A stretch of 60,000 nucleotides of DNA from Cryptomeria japonica (Eukaryota; Streptophyta; Pinopsida; Cupressales; Cupressaceae), in assembly GCF_030272615.1 (NCBI RefSeq), contig NC_081409.1, forward strand, positions 470,514,573-470,574,572. Reading direction: 5' to 3'. The notes beneath the pieces are model-generated. The model was not told the DNA's origin, made no database searches, and saw nothing but the letters and a program-made list of their open reading frames with translations. The translations under genes were made by a program, and so were the position numbers. Position 1 is the first letter of the stretch, and every line of letters starts with the position of its first letter. Of this stretch, positions 47,560 through 59,149 are shown piece after piece.

Positions 47560-49570
47560 TATCACTTGTGCATTGAATACACAATATCTGGCCATGATCT
47601 TATCTTCCTGCTTCTTCCTCCATACCTTCTTGATCTCATTCCTTTCCTCATTTGTAGCCTTTGGAGTAGTGTTGACCTTCTTCTACTCATTGAACCTTGC
47701 CTTACCAAATTTTGTAGCATGACCGTAAGCATTGTTGTAGTAGCACATAGCATTCATGCCAATCAAATGAGTGGGGGATCTTCTAACATACCAGTTTGCT
47801 CCTCCTTTTCTAATTATGTCATTGTAGCCAGCCACCGGTCTCCATGAATTCCTTGATTGTACAGGAACACTTCTCCTCTTGTTCCATGCAGGTCTTTGCT
47901 ACTCATATGTCATATAATTCCTTCCATATGGAGCATGATTGTTTCATCGGTTTCCATAGGACTGAGATTTTTTCTTCCTGCATTCATAACTTCTATGGCC
48001 AAACCCATTGCATTCTTAACATATAACATTTACATAACCGAGAGAAGGGATATGCATGTTTCTACTCTTTGGAACTTTGTGCCCATATGTAGGATGTCTA
48101 TGGCAACCTAAATTGTTTCTCCTAGATCCCTTTCTACATTCTTCTACTCTATAGCCATATCCATTACATGCAAATTACTTACAAATTTGTTTTGCCAAAC
48201 ATGAGGTGATCTTACCGGTTTGGCATCTCCATTTTTGCTTCTCTAGGGATGGATCCTGGGTTGTCCACTTTCTGAAGTTCTTCCATCTCATCCCTTTCTC
48301 TTCCACACTTGTCTTGACTTGGGGGTAGAAGCATTATTTCATCTTCTACTAGTGAAAGATCTTCTAAATTGTCTTCTCTTGTTCTTGCTACCGGTGAAGC
48401 TATCTTCTTTCAGCTTCCCTTTTCCTTTTGAATCTGCATTGTTTCTCCTTGCAACATCGGTCTTCATCCTCATTATGTCTTCACCAGTTGTAGTTAGGTC
48501 AACCTTCTTTCTTGGTGCACTTCTGACTGTGAAGGTATGACCCTTGGTATCTCTACTTGAGGAGACAAAATGAATGTCTTTTTGGGAGACATCCTTGTTG
48601 GTTGAGCATTCACCGGTACCATATCCTAATCCTCTTATATCCTTGGAGTGTTTTTGTTTACTCGACATTTTTTCCAAGGCCTTAGTGTTTCCATCATACT
48701 GGATCCTTACCTTGAGCTCATCTTGACACTTCTCAAGGTCTTTCCTGATGCTCTCCATTTCTCCTTTTAGGTCCTGACATTATTTGTCCTTTGTCTCCAC
48801 TTCTAGCTGTAGTTCCTCACATCTTCTCTCCTTAGCAGAAAATACTGATTTCAATTCATCAGTTATTCCTTTTGCCTCTTCTAGTTGAAATCTCAATATG
48901 TAGATATTATTATTTGATTCATCAAGGCATGTTCTCAACTGGCCGCATTCTTCATGAACTGATTTTTAATAATTCTTCAATTCATTTTTAACATTTTGCA
49001 GCTCTTCTGTGCACTTACCAGTTCACATTCAAGATCAAATTTGGCTTCATCATCACTATCACTCCCAAACACATCTTGTTATGGAGATTCATCTATATTG
49101 TCACCTTCTAATGTGTTCTCCTCATATTTTGTCTCTTGAGCCATGAAAAGGTGGGTTCCTTCTTCATCATTTCTCCTACAACAGCTGGCTGATCTATCTT
49201 CATCATCTGCACATGTGTTTGTTTCCTTGATCTTCTTGCTTCCATAAACCATTTCTACAGTGCAAGATTCATTGCCATAAAGCTTCTTCAACCTATCCCA
49301 AAAACTCTTTGTTGATATGCATCTGTCCACCTGTGAGGAAACATCATCTGAGAGCCCACAGAGTATAGCCTTCATTGCTTCATCATTACACCGGTATCTT
49401 CTTTTTTCTTTTGAATTAGTGGGAGGACTGACATGATTAGGGAGATCATTTATAATAGATTTCCAGACATCATGCCCTAATGAGGATAGGTAGACTTCCA
49501 TTCTACAACACCAAATGGAATAGTTAGACCCATTAAACATCAGAGCAGAGATTAACTCAAAACAACCCAT
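47560..49570 (-). pseudogene. gag: Copia gag of element A
   Basis: ATG at 49570 opens a 163-codon frame with the copia gag N-terminal domain (FNGSNYSIWCCRMEVYLSSL, KEKRRYRCNDEAMKAILCGL, SFWDRLKKLYGNES). After a TAA (49079) the protein continues with frameshifts through an acidic stretch (VFGSDSDDEAKFDLE) and a coiled coil (about 49060-48640). GLGYGTGECS and a basic region (48339-48560) follow. A zinc knuckle near 47950-48030 reads CNGFGHRSYEC after a frameshift. Beyond 47560 nothing pol-like follows. The domain order matches element B's gag, but A keeps the N-terminus B has lost. Confidence 0.8.
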
Positions 49571-49624
49571 TGTGTTCTTATACCAAAATCTACCTAAGCT
49601 AGAGAAATCTTATCAACTAGGAAC

Positions 49625-49641
49625 CTAGTCTCTAATACTAA
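49625..49641 (-). other. Degraded primer-binding site of element A
   Basis: TAGTATTAGAGACTAGG on the minus strand, against TGGTATCAGAGCC. The changes are transitions. Confidence 0.6.
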
Positions 49642-49642
49642 C

Positions 49643-52283
49643 TGTTGAACACAATGTACCACTGAGATGGGGGTGAATCAATGGTTTCCAAAACACTTCT
49701 CTTTTGATCCTAAGAGTGAGTACCGGTTAGAAATGCAAATACAAGTAAACCTATCGATGAGATAATGCAATACATCACAATGCAACCACACAAAGGCACA
49801 TCACATGACATCGGTAAATATGAGAAAAACCCAAGATGGGAAAAACCTCGGTGAGAAAAGCTACTAGAGTATACTGCTCTAATCTAACCTCACAATGAAA
49901 ACACGGGTTACAGCATTTTGGGCATCAACCCAAGGAGCACCACTCCTACTGATTTAGGGCACCAACCCCTACACCAAGCTCCAACTCAGTGACAACAATA
50001 CATTATATCAAAATAATACAATAGTTGTATCCTAGTTACAAATGGGTTATGTAGCCTCTGCAAGTAATCTCTCTCTACCGGTTTTTCTCCAACTTAGCTT
50101 TATCGGTAGTTTTCTTTGTCTTCCACTTTACCTCCTCTCTGTTAGTTCACAATCACCTTCCTTACCAGTTCACTGCTATCTCCTATCACATTGCCTCCTC
50201 CTTATCTGATCTCTTCTTACTCTCTTCCTCTCTCTTCTTAGCATGTTTTTGTTTCCTTACCGGTTTAGGCTCTACCGGTTGTCTGTCTTTGCACCTAGTT
50301 ACCGTAGACATCCTCAGTACCAATTCAACCCTGCTCAATCCTTCGCCTTGCTGGATCTCCTTGAGCACTCTCTCTACATGTTTTATTCTTATTTGTCTGC
50401 TTCACTCTTCTCTGCCTACTTCTTATCAGTGCAAACCCTACTAGTTTATACTATTGTTAAACTCTATAATAGTTTACCGGTTAACTTGGCCTTATAAGTT
50501 AAACCACTTTTAATCCTCTTACCGATTGCACCTCCAAATGCTTAGTTGTTTTACTCTCTTAGTTAGATCAACTCTTTTCATTCAACTAGGATCATACCTT
50601 ATGGAAACATCACACAATCTGGTCTTCTCCTCCATTCTTATAACTAAGAGTTTCCTACCAAAATGCAACTTCAAACTATTGGTGTGCTAGGGTTTCTTCT
50701 ATAGATCACGAGGAGTATCAGATCCAATCAGATCTCGTTCTGCACAAAGATAAACAACCTGCAAGCAATCAGGCATCACCTACCATATCTTCTTTCTTCC
50801 AAGGCATGTTTGCTATAGTACTTAGCAAACACGGATAGTATATCGACAAGACACTTGGTCAATCACCATAAATGGTCCAGCAGATTACATTGCCAACCTC
50901 ATTCTACACCTAGACAATCTACATCGGTAGATGCATCCCATCGATCACCTCTATTTGACCTTCCTCAAGCCACACACCTCTGCAGCACATCCCATGATTT
51001 ATGGGATCTACAATTAATGTCAATCGACTCTGTAAGTACCTCATCAATGCACACTCCATATACTACAGCATGCATGTTCACCACCTTTACTCCACATGGC
51101 ACCTTTGTCGGTATCCACCTTAGCTCACTATATCGGTTTGACTTGGTCACCAACAAATTACACAAAACTGGTGTATGCTTCATACTACTGGTCCCTCTTT
51201 GTCAATCAGTTCTCTAACCCTACCAATATATCTTTCCTTACCAATTAACCTTCTTTCCTTCACCATTCTTGTTCTGGTGGAACATGTCATCCCGGTCATC
51301 ACACATATCGGTTCTCAGTAGCTATCTAAGGTGCCTCACCATGTGCTTCATCAATTGACTGAGATCACATCACTTTTGTCTCTCAGTACATTTAGTTGCA
51401 TGTCGGTATCCTTGTTCATCAGTTGGGACTCTTGATGACTTCATGCTATCAATCCTCTAACCATCTCCATCGGTGGCAACAACAATCTCCATCTGAACCT
51501 TGGTAACTCCAAGTGTGCAACTACAAAGATTCATCTTCATCTGACCAGTTTTCCTCTCAACTGGTTTGCCAAGATGGCAAACACATCCTCTCAACTCTTC
51601 CTTCTATGTCCATGCAGCACATCTTGACTTTACATGTTGATCTAGTTTACATCTCCGATCTCAACCTCTAGAGGCTTCCTCATCTTCCACTTTGGTCATA
51701 TGGTCTATGCATCCAATCACCTATCTTTTCTTACTATGACAATCTTATCTGAGAGATTCATGATGTATGTCATGTATGTTGTAAAATAAGCAAGGTATTA
51801 CCACTTACCAGTGGAAAGAATATACAATTGCACTTCAAATGTCAAACATCAGTGGAGAAGGATCTATGTCACTTGTCAGTAATATTGTGACTTCACTGAG
51901 GAGAGGATACATCTTCAACTTGACATATGTCCTGATAGCTTTTCCATATGTCATCTTTTATCATTGAAGCAGCATTCTCTGTCAACCTTTTCTTCATTTG
52001 GTGGGAGTCCTACTAGATGACAATATAATAGCTTACTGGTTATATGCTTGTCATTTCATATTACTCACCAATCACTTCTCTACATGCATACTCACTAATC
52101 GGGTCCTTCTTCCCAAAATAGAGATGTAAACCAGTTACTCCAACTTGCTTACCTATTGGCTTCATTGTCCATACTACCGATATATAATACTAATAGTATA
52201 TCAACTATTCTCCCATACTGGTTGACCTTATATACTTACAACATGATGTTTTGATTGTTATCAATGACAATGCAATGGCAACA
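49643..52283 (-). repeat. 5' LTR of element A
   Basis: 2,641 bases, TGTTGAACAC to GGCAACA, followed by the AAATG duplication. Its inner part also matches the fragment at 2085-2404. Confidence 0.85.
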
Positions 52284-52288
52284 AAATG

Positions 52289-52565
52289 GCGTTTATGGGA
52301 GATTTTTCAACTTTGATTTTGTGTTTGTCTGTACTTTAGCATTTTCAGTCTCTATCTTAGCATTTTTGGTCTATTTTGCAGCGTTCCTAGTCATTCTTGT
52401 AGTGTTCTTTCTTAATTTGGCAGCGTTATAGGTAAGTTTGGCAGCGTTCTTGGCAAGTTTAGTAGCGTTCCTATAAATTCTTGCAATGTTCCTGGTAATT
52501 CTTGCAGCGTTAATTGGGTGGCATTTTTTGTTAATTTGATAGTGCTTTCAGTTTTCCATTGATAA
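52289..52565 (+). repeat. ~21-bp minisatellite of the gypsy2 leader (split by element A)
   Basis: About ten imperfect units such as GGCAGCGTTCTTGGCAAGTTT. The first units lie before element A, at 20593-20636, so A inserted inside the array. Confidence 0.75.
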
Positions 52566-52849
52566 TTTCAATGTTGTATTTTGTATTTATCATTTTTGCA
52601 TCTGGACTGTCATTTTCTCAAACCTAATTTGCAGTTTGTTGATTTTGTAAGTACCTATTTTTCTATAAAATATCAGAGTTACAAACCATTTCACCACCAA
52701 AGAATGCAATATAAACTACTAACTTTGTTTGCAGCCTCGGGATTTTGCACTTATTTTTGATAAATTAGGCATATTGACTAATTAAAATGGAAATAAACAA
52801 ACATGCCTTATGTGTTTTGATGATAGGCCAGTATGCTCTCACCTTTCTT

Positions 52850-53390
52850 AGGTGGTCAGAAATCTAGACTCATCTTTTCTTTTCAATAGTGCATATCTTT
52901 AGCGGGCCTACCCTCCTGAGAAACCCATAAGGCCGGTGAGAGTGGAACGACCCAAGTGGGAATGGCTAACGCCAAGTACTCCAACACACTCAAATAAAAA
53001 TGATTTGATGAGAATAAATTCAATGGAAGTGCTTAGGAATAGCTCTCCTTTGTACCTTTGGGTATATTAAACCTTGGTTTTCAAGGCTGGGAGACCTCTT
53101 AATTGATTGTATACCCTGACGTGGTGAACGGATCCCTTACTAGTTCCAATTAAATTATAAGCTACCTGATTCACCTCCGAACATTATTAATTTTTTAGTG
53201 CAAGGAGGGGGAAGAATCTCTCCCAAAGACACTCACCATATGTCCCTCTTGAGCGTATGTGTGAACTCCCCTTTTAAGACCTTATTAGCAGGCTCATAAT
53301 GGGACTCCACTAGCTCTCACAAAGGCAAAATATGGGCACCCTTTAGGGGGTGACAATGTTGTATGAGCTTATAGGGTCAAGTGTGGGCTA
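52850..53390 (+). other. Conserved leader block of gypsy2
   Basis: Shares ordered motifs with 4630-5225: CTCCTGAGAAACCCATAAGG, GGAACGACCCAAGTGGG, GGGAGACCTC, GGGGAAGAATCT, AAAGACACTCACCATAT, and a CACCCTTTAGGGGGTGACA palindrome-like end. Non-coding; possibly RNA packaging or dimerisation signals. Confidence 0.6.
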
Positions 53391-53634
53391 AGAGCTAATC
53401 ATGAAGCCAATCTCCTTAGGATAGATTGAATGGTGTGTTTTCAATTGTTCAAAACATGTGAAAACTGGGGCTTTCTTTAAAGCTTCTTCAACATATACTG
53501 TATGTGTCCTTTGGGACAAAATACAATCTGGATTCTGTGTTTGTAAATCACGTTAAAATATCATCCATCGAAACTACAACAAAAATTGCAAACTCAAACT
53601 TCAAACTGTCAAATTAAGAAGTTTCACAACAGAT

Positions 53635-54645
53635 TAGCTCTCATGGTCCAAATAGTAGCTTTCTTGGTCCAAACAGTAGCTCTTATGGTCCAAACAGTAG
53701 CTCTCATAGTCCAAATAGTAGCTCTCTCAGTCCAAATAGTAGCTTTCACAGTCCAAATAGTATCTCTCTTGGTCCAAACAGTAGCTCTCTCGATCCAAAC
53801 AGTATCTCTCTCGATCCAAACAGTATCTCTCTCAGTCCAAACAGTAGCTCTCCTGGTCTAAATAGTAGCTCTCCCAGTCCAAACAGCAGCTCTCTCAGTC
53901 CAAACGTCAGCTCTTCTAGTTCAAACATCAGCTCTTTTGGTCTAAAATCCATCTCTCTTGGTATGAATGTTAACTTTCTCATATTTCAACATTAACTATC
54001 CAAGATTGAGTTTTCTAGGTATAAACATCAGTTATCTGAGTCTACACATCAACTCTTGGAGTCAAAACAGCCATTGTTTAAGTTCCAACATCAGTCTTTT
54101 GAAATTCAAAGTTCCTGGTTCAAACTTTATCTCTTCTCGTCCAAACGTCAGCTCTTGGTCTAAACGTTAGCTCTTATGGTCCAAATGTTATCTCTCTTGG
54201 TTTGAATGTCAGTTTGCTCATGTATCAACACTAGATCTACCAGTTTACACTTACTCAGTCTAAACATCAATTATCTAAGTCTAAAAATCAAATATTTGGC
54301 TCAAAACAACAATCTTCTAAGTTTAAACAACCAATTTGTTGAGTCTAAACATCACTATTTTGAACTTTAGAGTCCCTAAATTGGAGAATAGTGTTTATGG
54401 TCAGTATAGCAACATTCCTGGTCTGTATAGCAGTGTCTCTAGTCTCTCCCTTAGTGTTTTTGGTCAGTTTATTAGCATTTTTGGTCAATTTGTCAGCATT
54501 TCTGGTCTATTCCTTAGTGTTTCTAGTTTGTCCCTCAGCATTTTTGGTTAGTTTGTCATCAATTTTGGTCTATATAACAGTGTTTCTGGTCTAATCCCTA
54601 GCATTTCTAGTCATTTTTTTAGCATTTTTGGTAAACTGCACCAAA
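53635..54645 (+). repeat. 21-bp minisatellites in the gypsy2 leader
   Basis: Array 1 (53640-53960) has about 15 units of AGTAGCTCTCTCGGTCCAAAC type, giving an artificial VQTVALS repeat when translated. A diverged zone follows. Array 2 (54395-54645) has about 12 units of CAGCATTTTTGGTCAGTTTGT type. Both have a 21-base period with a GGTC core, so they may share an origin. Confidence 0.85.
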
Positions 54646-55133
54646 ATTAGAAAACAAAAATAACCCATTTCTCAGACAGTCACACATAGTGATTAGGTCA
54701 TCTTCTTGGAGCACCCAGTCAAGTTATCTTCTTTCAAATCAGATTCAAAGCTAGACACGCTAAGTTTCTCAAGTATTCATCTCCAACAAGTTCAATATCT
54801 AACATCTCAAAGTGCATCATCACATTCTCTTTGATAAACTAATCATTCAAACATAGTTTCTCATCAGGATCTATCATCCTTTATCATGAAACTACAATGC
54901 TTGATCAGAATAACCTTGTTCTCTATCATAGGATATATCATTCCTATTGAACTTGGTCATATCAAAATCACAAAATTTGCACTCCAAACTAGGATCAGAA
55001 AACTTGCAAACTCGCAAATACTTGAATGATCATTTTGTGGCATATCAATGTATCATATTTATTTTAACAATTGATCACTTATTGAGGCACATTATAGAAA
55101 ATTGAAGCCTTGCAAAATATTCAAAACACGTGT
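54646..55133. other. End of gypsy2 leader before gag
   Basis: AT-rich, with no motif recognised. The gag ATG follows at 55134. Confidence 0.5.
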
Positions 55134-56699
55134 ATGCCCATTTTAACCAGAGCTCAGAGACAAAAGATCCAAGAAATAGAAATAGAAATAGAAATAGAAA
55201 TAGAAATAGAAACACTTGAAATGGCAGAAGATCATGAGGTAATGACACAAGGAAATGAAATACAAGAAGAGATAACTAATCAACACATCGAAGAAATCAA
55301 ACAAGATCCTAAATTTGATAAGTTTGTACAGATAATATTGGACAGCGAAAAAGAAAAATACTTCCTAATGTTAGAAAATGGTGCTAAACTTCCCCAAGAT
55401 TTTGACGTAAACAATTTAAGACAAAGCAAAGGATCAAGTGACACTTACAATGACAATGAGCAAAGTGAATAAATTTTCAATCACAAAATGGATGACACAA
55501 GAATTCCTGATAATACAAGAACTCTTGATGACACAAGAACTCATGAGGATACACAAAGAACTAATGATGATACAAGGAGGAATTGTGATGATGCAAAAAG
55601 AAATCATGATCACACAAGAACTCATGATGATACGAGAAGAAATCGTGTCAATTATTCCTTTTTGTCTCTCATGCAACAAATACAAATATTTCAAACACAA
55701 ATTCAAGATATACAAAAGGGAACTACTAAAAGGTATTCACTTCAAGAAATTTGTCCTTATCCATTTGACAGAAGTCTGAACATGATACCGTTTCCTCTAA
55801 ATTGTGAAACTCCTAGATATGACAATTATAATGGAAGAATTGATTCCCAAGATCATGTAAGAGAATTTTGCACGATGAGCATGGAGTTTGCACATGAGGA
55901 CACATACTTAATGAGGTTATTTCCAAAAAGCTTAAGTGGATAAGCTATGGAATGGTTCTCAAAACTTCCACCTGGAATTAGAACATTTGTAGAACTAGTG
56001 GACAAGTTTATTTCACAATAATCTTACAACATACAACATGAGGTCACAATGCTAGACTTGTGTAACACCAAGCAAAAGAGTGGAGAACCTTTCATGACGT
56101 TTCTACAAAGGTGGAGATGATTAGTTGCATGATATCCTCGTACGATGCCAAATAATGAAAAGATTGACATATTCCTTGACAATCTAAATGAATAAATGAG
56201 TTATAAACTAAAAATCCAATGTCCTCCAAGTTTTGAAAAGATGATTGATAATGGAATCGGGGTTGAGGAATCTATGGTAAAGAAAGGAAAGTTGAAGATA
56301 TACAAAGAAGGAGTTAATCCTCCTCTCAACAACCATACTAATAATAACAACAATGATAAGCCCAATTTTTGGAATAGAAATCGAAACATCGTCAATGATG
56401 GGATAGTGGATAATAACAATTTGAAACCAAAGAAATTGGTTTTCAATTTATCAAATCACACGGCAGTGATTCAACGAGATAACAATAAACCAAAACCACC
56501 TTTTAATAATTTTCGCAAGAAATTTACTAACATTGGTGAGTCACTTGGGTCAGCATTAAAGACACTTCTTGAAAACAAGTTTATTACCTTGCTAGAAGCA
56601 AGAGACTTTGAACCCAAGGTTAAACCTTCTTGGTGGAACGACAATTATTTTTGTGATTTTCATCGAAACAAAGGACACCAAACAAATGAATGTAAGTAG
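55134..56699 (+). pseudogene. gag: Ty3/gypsy gag (gypsy2)
   Basis: Starts at ATG 55134 (MPILTRAQRQKIQ), preferred over an upstream TTG. A (GAAATA)n repeat gives (EI)n at 55172-55212. After a TAA (55470) a DDTRTHDDTR-type repeat follows. The gag core is 55740-56115: CPYPFDRSLNMIPF, DSQDHVREFC, AMEWFSKLPPGI, FMTFLQRWR. The C-terminal part ends in a Cys/His motif, FCDFHRNKGHQTNEC (about 56649-56694). Seven stops (55470, 55941, 56019, 56118, 56130, 56193, 56697) occur but the frame never shifts. Gypsy1 gag is collinear. Confidence 0.85.
55172..55212 (+). repeat. Hexanucleotide (GAAATA)n inside gag
   Basis: About six to seven units; being a multiple of three it keeps the frame and encodes Glu-Ile repeats. 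Confidence 0.9.
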
Positions 56700-57149
56700 T
56701 TAAAACATGTCATCCAAGATTTTATTGACAATGGCATCATAATTGTGGATGGGCATAAGACAAAGAAGTCGCGCACATCTTTGAAAACTCCACTTCCTAA
56801 TTATGAGAAGAGTGAATCATCTGCAATGCAAAATGGCACAGGTAAAGGAAAAGTAAACTATGTTCATACCTATGATAACATGGTCAATGTGATTGTGGTC
56901 AAAGAGAAACAAGAACAAGAACCCGTTCATGTTATCACAAGAAGCAAAGCCAAGGTTACTTTTCTAAGTCCTACAACTGACACGTCATCCACTTCAAAAC
57001 AATATAGTATAGTGGAGCAACTATAGAAAACTCTCGCACAAATACCAATTTTAGAACTTTTAAAACAATCACCCGCACATAAGGAAATTTTAGAAAGAGC
57101 ACTACTAGATATGACAGAATCCAAAGATCTTGGCGTAGATCAGTTCTAA
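56700..57149 (+). pseudogene. Gag-protease linker (gypsy2)
   Basis: Same frame as gag, with stops at 57024 and 57147. It includes LKHVIQDFIDNG, the basic VITRSKAKVTF stretch and a helical ILELLKQSPAHKEILERALL segment, typical of plant gypsy polyproteins between gag and protease. Confidence 0.7.
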
Positions 57150-57152
57150 ACT

Positions 57153-57713
57153 ATGGTGGGACACCTCACAACACCTCATTTCTTATCATTTAAAGAAGAA
57201 GATGACATGTCTTTGCAACATCCCCATAATGCTCCCTTGCATATTGAAGTACTTATTCATAAAACGCATGTTAAACATGTCCTAATAGATGGAGGAGTTG
57301 GCTTGAATATTTTCTCATTAAGTCTTGTTCGCGCCTTAGGTTATTCTAAAGATGTAATTGAGCCCCATAAAAAGATCACAATCAAAGCATATGATGAAGA
57401 AGAGCGTTCTCCCAAAGGAATTGTGGTATTACCAATCAAAGTAGGACCCTTGCAGAAAAACACAGCATGCCAAGTTCTAGACCTGGATTTATCATACAAC
57501 ATACCTTTGGGAAGACCATGGATTCATGACATACAATCTATTCCCTCAAATTATCACCAATGCCTGAAGTTTCTGTACAATGGACAGGAAATCACAATTT
57601 CAGTAGAATTGAATCCATTCCAATATTGTAGTAATTTGAAATCGACACAAGAGGTCATTGTTCCACATAATAGAGAGGCATCATCTTCAAGCACACGATC
57701 CAAGGGAAAATAA
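57153..57713 (+). pseudogene. PR: Ty3/gypsy aspartic protease (gypsy2)
   Basis: Still in the gag frame. The catalytic segment is VKHVLIDGGVGLNIFSLSLV (Asp-Gly-Gly instead of the usual Asp-Ser/Thr-Gly), and the flap/C-terminal part is LDLSYNIPLGRPWIH and SIPSNYHQCLKFLYNG. Alignment with 13081-13575 is straightforward. The domain would have cleaved Gag-Pol in the particle. Confidence 0.85.
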
Positions 57714-58166
57714 TTTTCCTCAATCTTCTCAAGTTTTAAAAAGTAGATACAGCTAAGGGGTCAAGGAAATGGAGAATATTCACTGTTATTGTTACCACTT
57801 TCTCCTAAATCTTATGGTAAACCATCAAACTCAAAACAACAACCAGTTGGAAAACCTCTTCCAATATTTTATGGAGCATTTGTTAGCACTGAGACATTAT
57901 CTAAAGAAACAGAGGACAAATATGTGCTACAATGGCTATATAAGGATGAAGAAGTTCAATAGAAAATCAATAGCGTCAGAATACCTACAAAAAAATATGG
58001 AAAAGGATTTAACATCCTTCATAAAATGGGATACACTGGAATGGGTCATGTAGGAAAAAGAAAAGAAGATATCTTTTAACCCACACAACCTCATACTCAA
58101 CAGGCTAAAGACAAATCAGGCTTAGGGTATGGAATAGTTACTCCACAAGAAGAAACATCTTCTAGG
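57714..58166 (+). pseudogene. G-patch region of gypsy2 polyprotein
   Basis: Continues the same frame through stops at 57744, 57960 and 58077. The G-patch is KYGKGFNILHKMGYTGMGHV at 57993-58052, preceded by a KYVLQWLYKDEEVQ linker that matches gypsy1's YVNGWLYKEEND. The frame ends at a poly-A run (about 58167-58176), where it shifts. Confidence 0.75.
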
Positions 58167-59149
58167 AAAAAAAAAAGATGAACATGACAAAAGACAGGAG
58201 CAACTTGCAATCAAAAGAGAGGAAGCATCTGTCAAACAACAAGAACAAGAAAACATAAGATCTCAAAAAGAAAGAGTTTCTAATCAGCAAGAAAGACAAA
58301 ATAATGGCACTTCCCAAGCAGAGTCAACTTCTAATCAAAATAGTCAAGAAGTTAGTATAAAGCAAGGAGAAATAATAGGAAGACTAACAGAACTAAATAT
58401 CAGCCCAAAGGAAGTTGAATATGAGAGAAGAAAAGAGATAGTGAGGAAAACAAAAGAAACAAACCAAAATCTATATGAACAAATCTACAGATTGCAAGCT
58501 GCCAGTGAGATAAATTCAAATGACTTGGAATGGAATTCCTATCATTCTGAACAATCAGCTGAAGAAACATGATATGAAGAAGATGTGGGTGTCGATGCAG
58601 TTCATGTGTATGTAGGATAAATGTCAAGAACTAGGTCACTTGAATTAGAACCACATTCGGTCAACTTGGATTTAATCGAGGACAATCAGGAACTACTTGT
58701 GAGAGGTCATTCTGATGAGAGTATCATCCAAGACATTGAAATACATATTGAAGACTTTGACGTTTCTATCATGACCCTTCATTATTAACTGGGATAATTA
58801 AGGACATACTTAAATTGATACCTTTCTTAATGACCACGCTATTGCCTTATACCTCAATGCAATTGAGCCCACAATGACTTCCACGAGAGATTTTGCTAAC
58901 ACATCTTCTAGTCAAATGGGTGCCAAATCTCCCAGTTGCAAAAATACAAATAAAGAAAAAAATATCAGGTCTAATGTTGAAAACCATTTATTGGCAACAT
59001 TAGACCAAGTTAAAGTAAAAAGAAAGGATGCATCTAATGGTAAAAAACTCCTTGAGGCACCAAAAGATGGGAGATTTGACACCTTACCTGAATATTATTA
59101 GGAGAGATCATCTATACTAATTGAATTGACGGAGGCAGTCAACATTTGA
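58167..59149 (+). pseudogene. Charged linker between G-patch and reverse transcriptase
   Basis: After the poly-A frameshift, frame 1 is rich in Gln, Glu, Lys and Arg (coiled-coil-like, 58180-58570), then acidic. Stops increase after 58570. A 75-codon piece (58874-59101, MTSTRDFANTSS) precedes the reverse transcriptase lead-in. No catalytic motif is present; in such elements this stretch is a spacer. Confidence 0.55.

Larger units (their letters stand above)
20637..52283 (-). mobile_element. Copia element 'A', gag-only, inserted in the gypsy2 leader
   Basis: The left end TGTTGAACAC (20637) and right end GGCAACA (52283) are flanked by AAATG at 20632-20636 and 52284-52288. The 5' LTR (right) is 49643-52283. 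The 3' LTR (left) is in two parts, 20637-25391 and 46425-46516, because element B inserted in it; it also holds two solo LTRs. The internal region (46517-49642, 3.1 kb) encodes only gag. No integrase, reverse transcriptase or RNase H motif was found, so it depended on other elements for movement. Confidence 0.85.

Noticed and set aside
53586-53861. 91-codon ORF with VQTVALS repeats, and a 78-codon counterpart on the other strand
   Set aside because: A 21-bp tandem repeat with a period divisible by three gives open repetitive frames on both strands; no gene is implied.
40658-58079. Reassigned genetic code (TAG/TAA read as Gln)
   Set aside because: TGA also occurs at Arg positions, frameshifts are present elsewhere, and the surrounding sequence is plant repeat DNA; C-to-T decay explains all three stop types.
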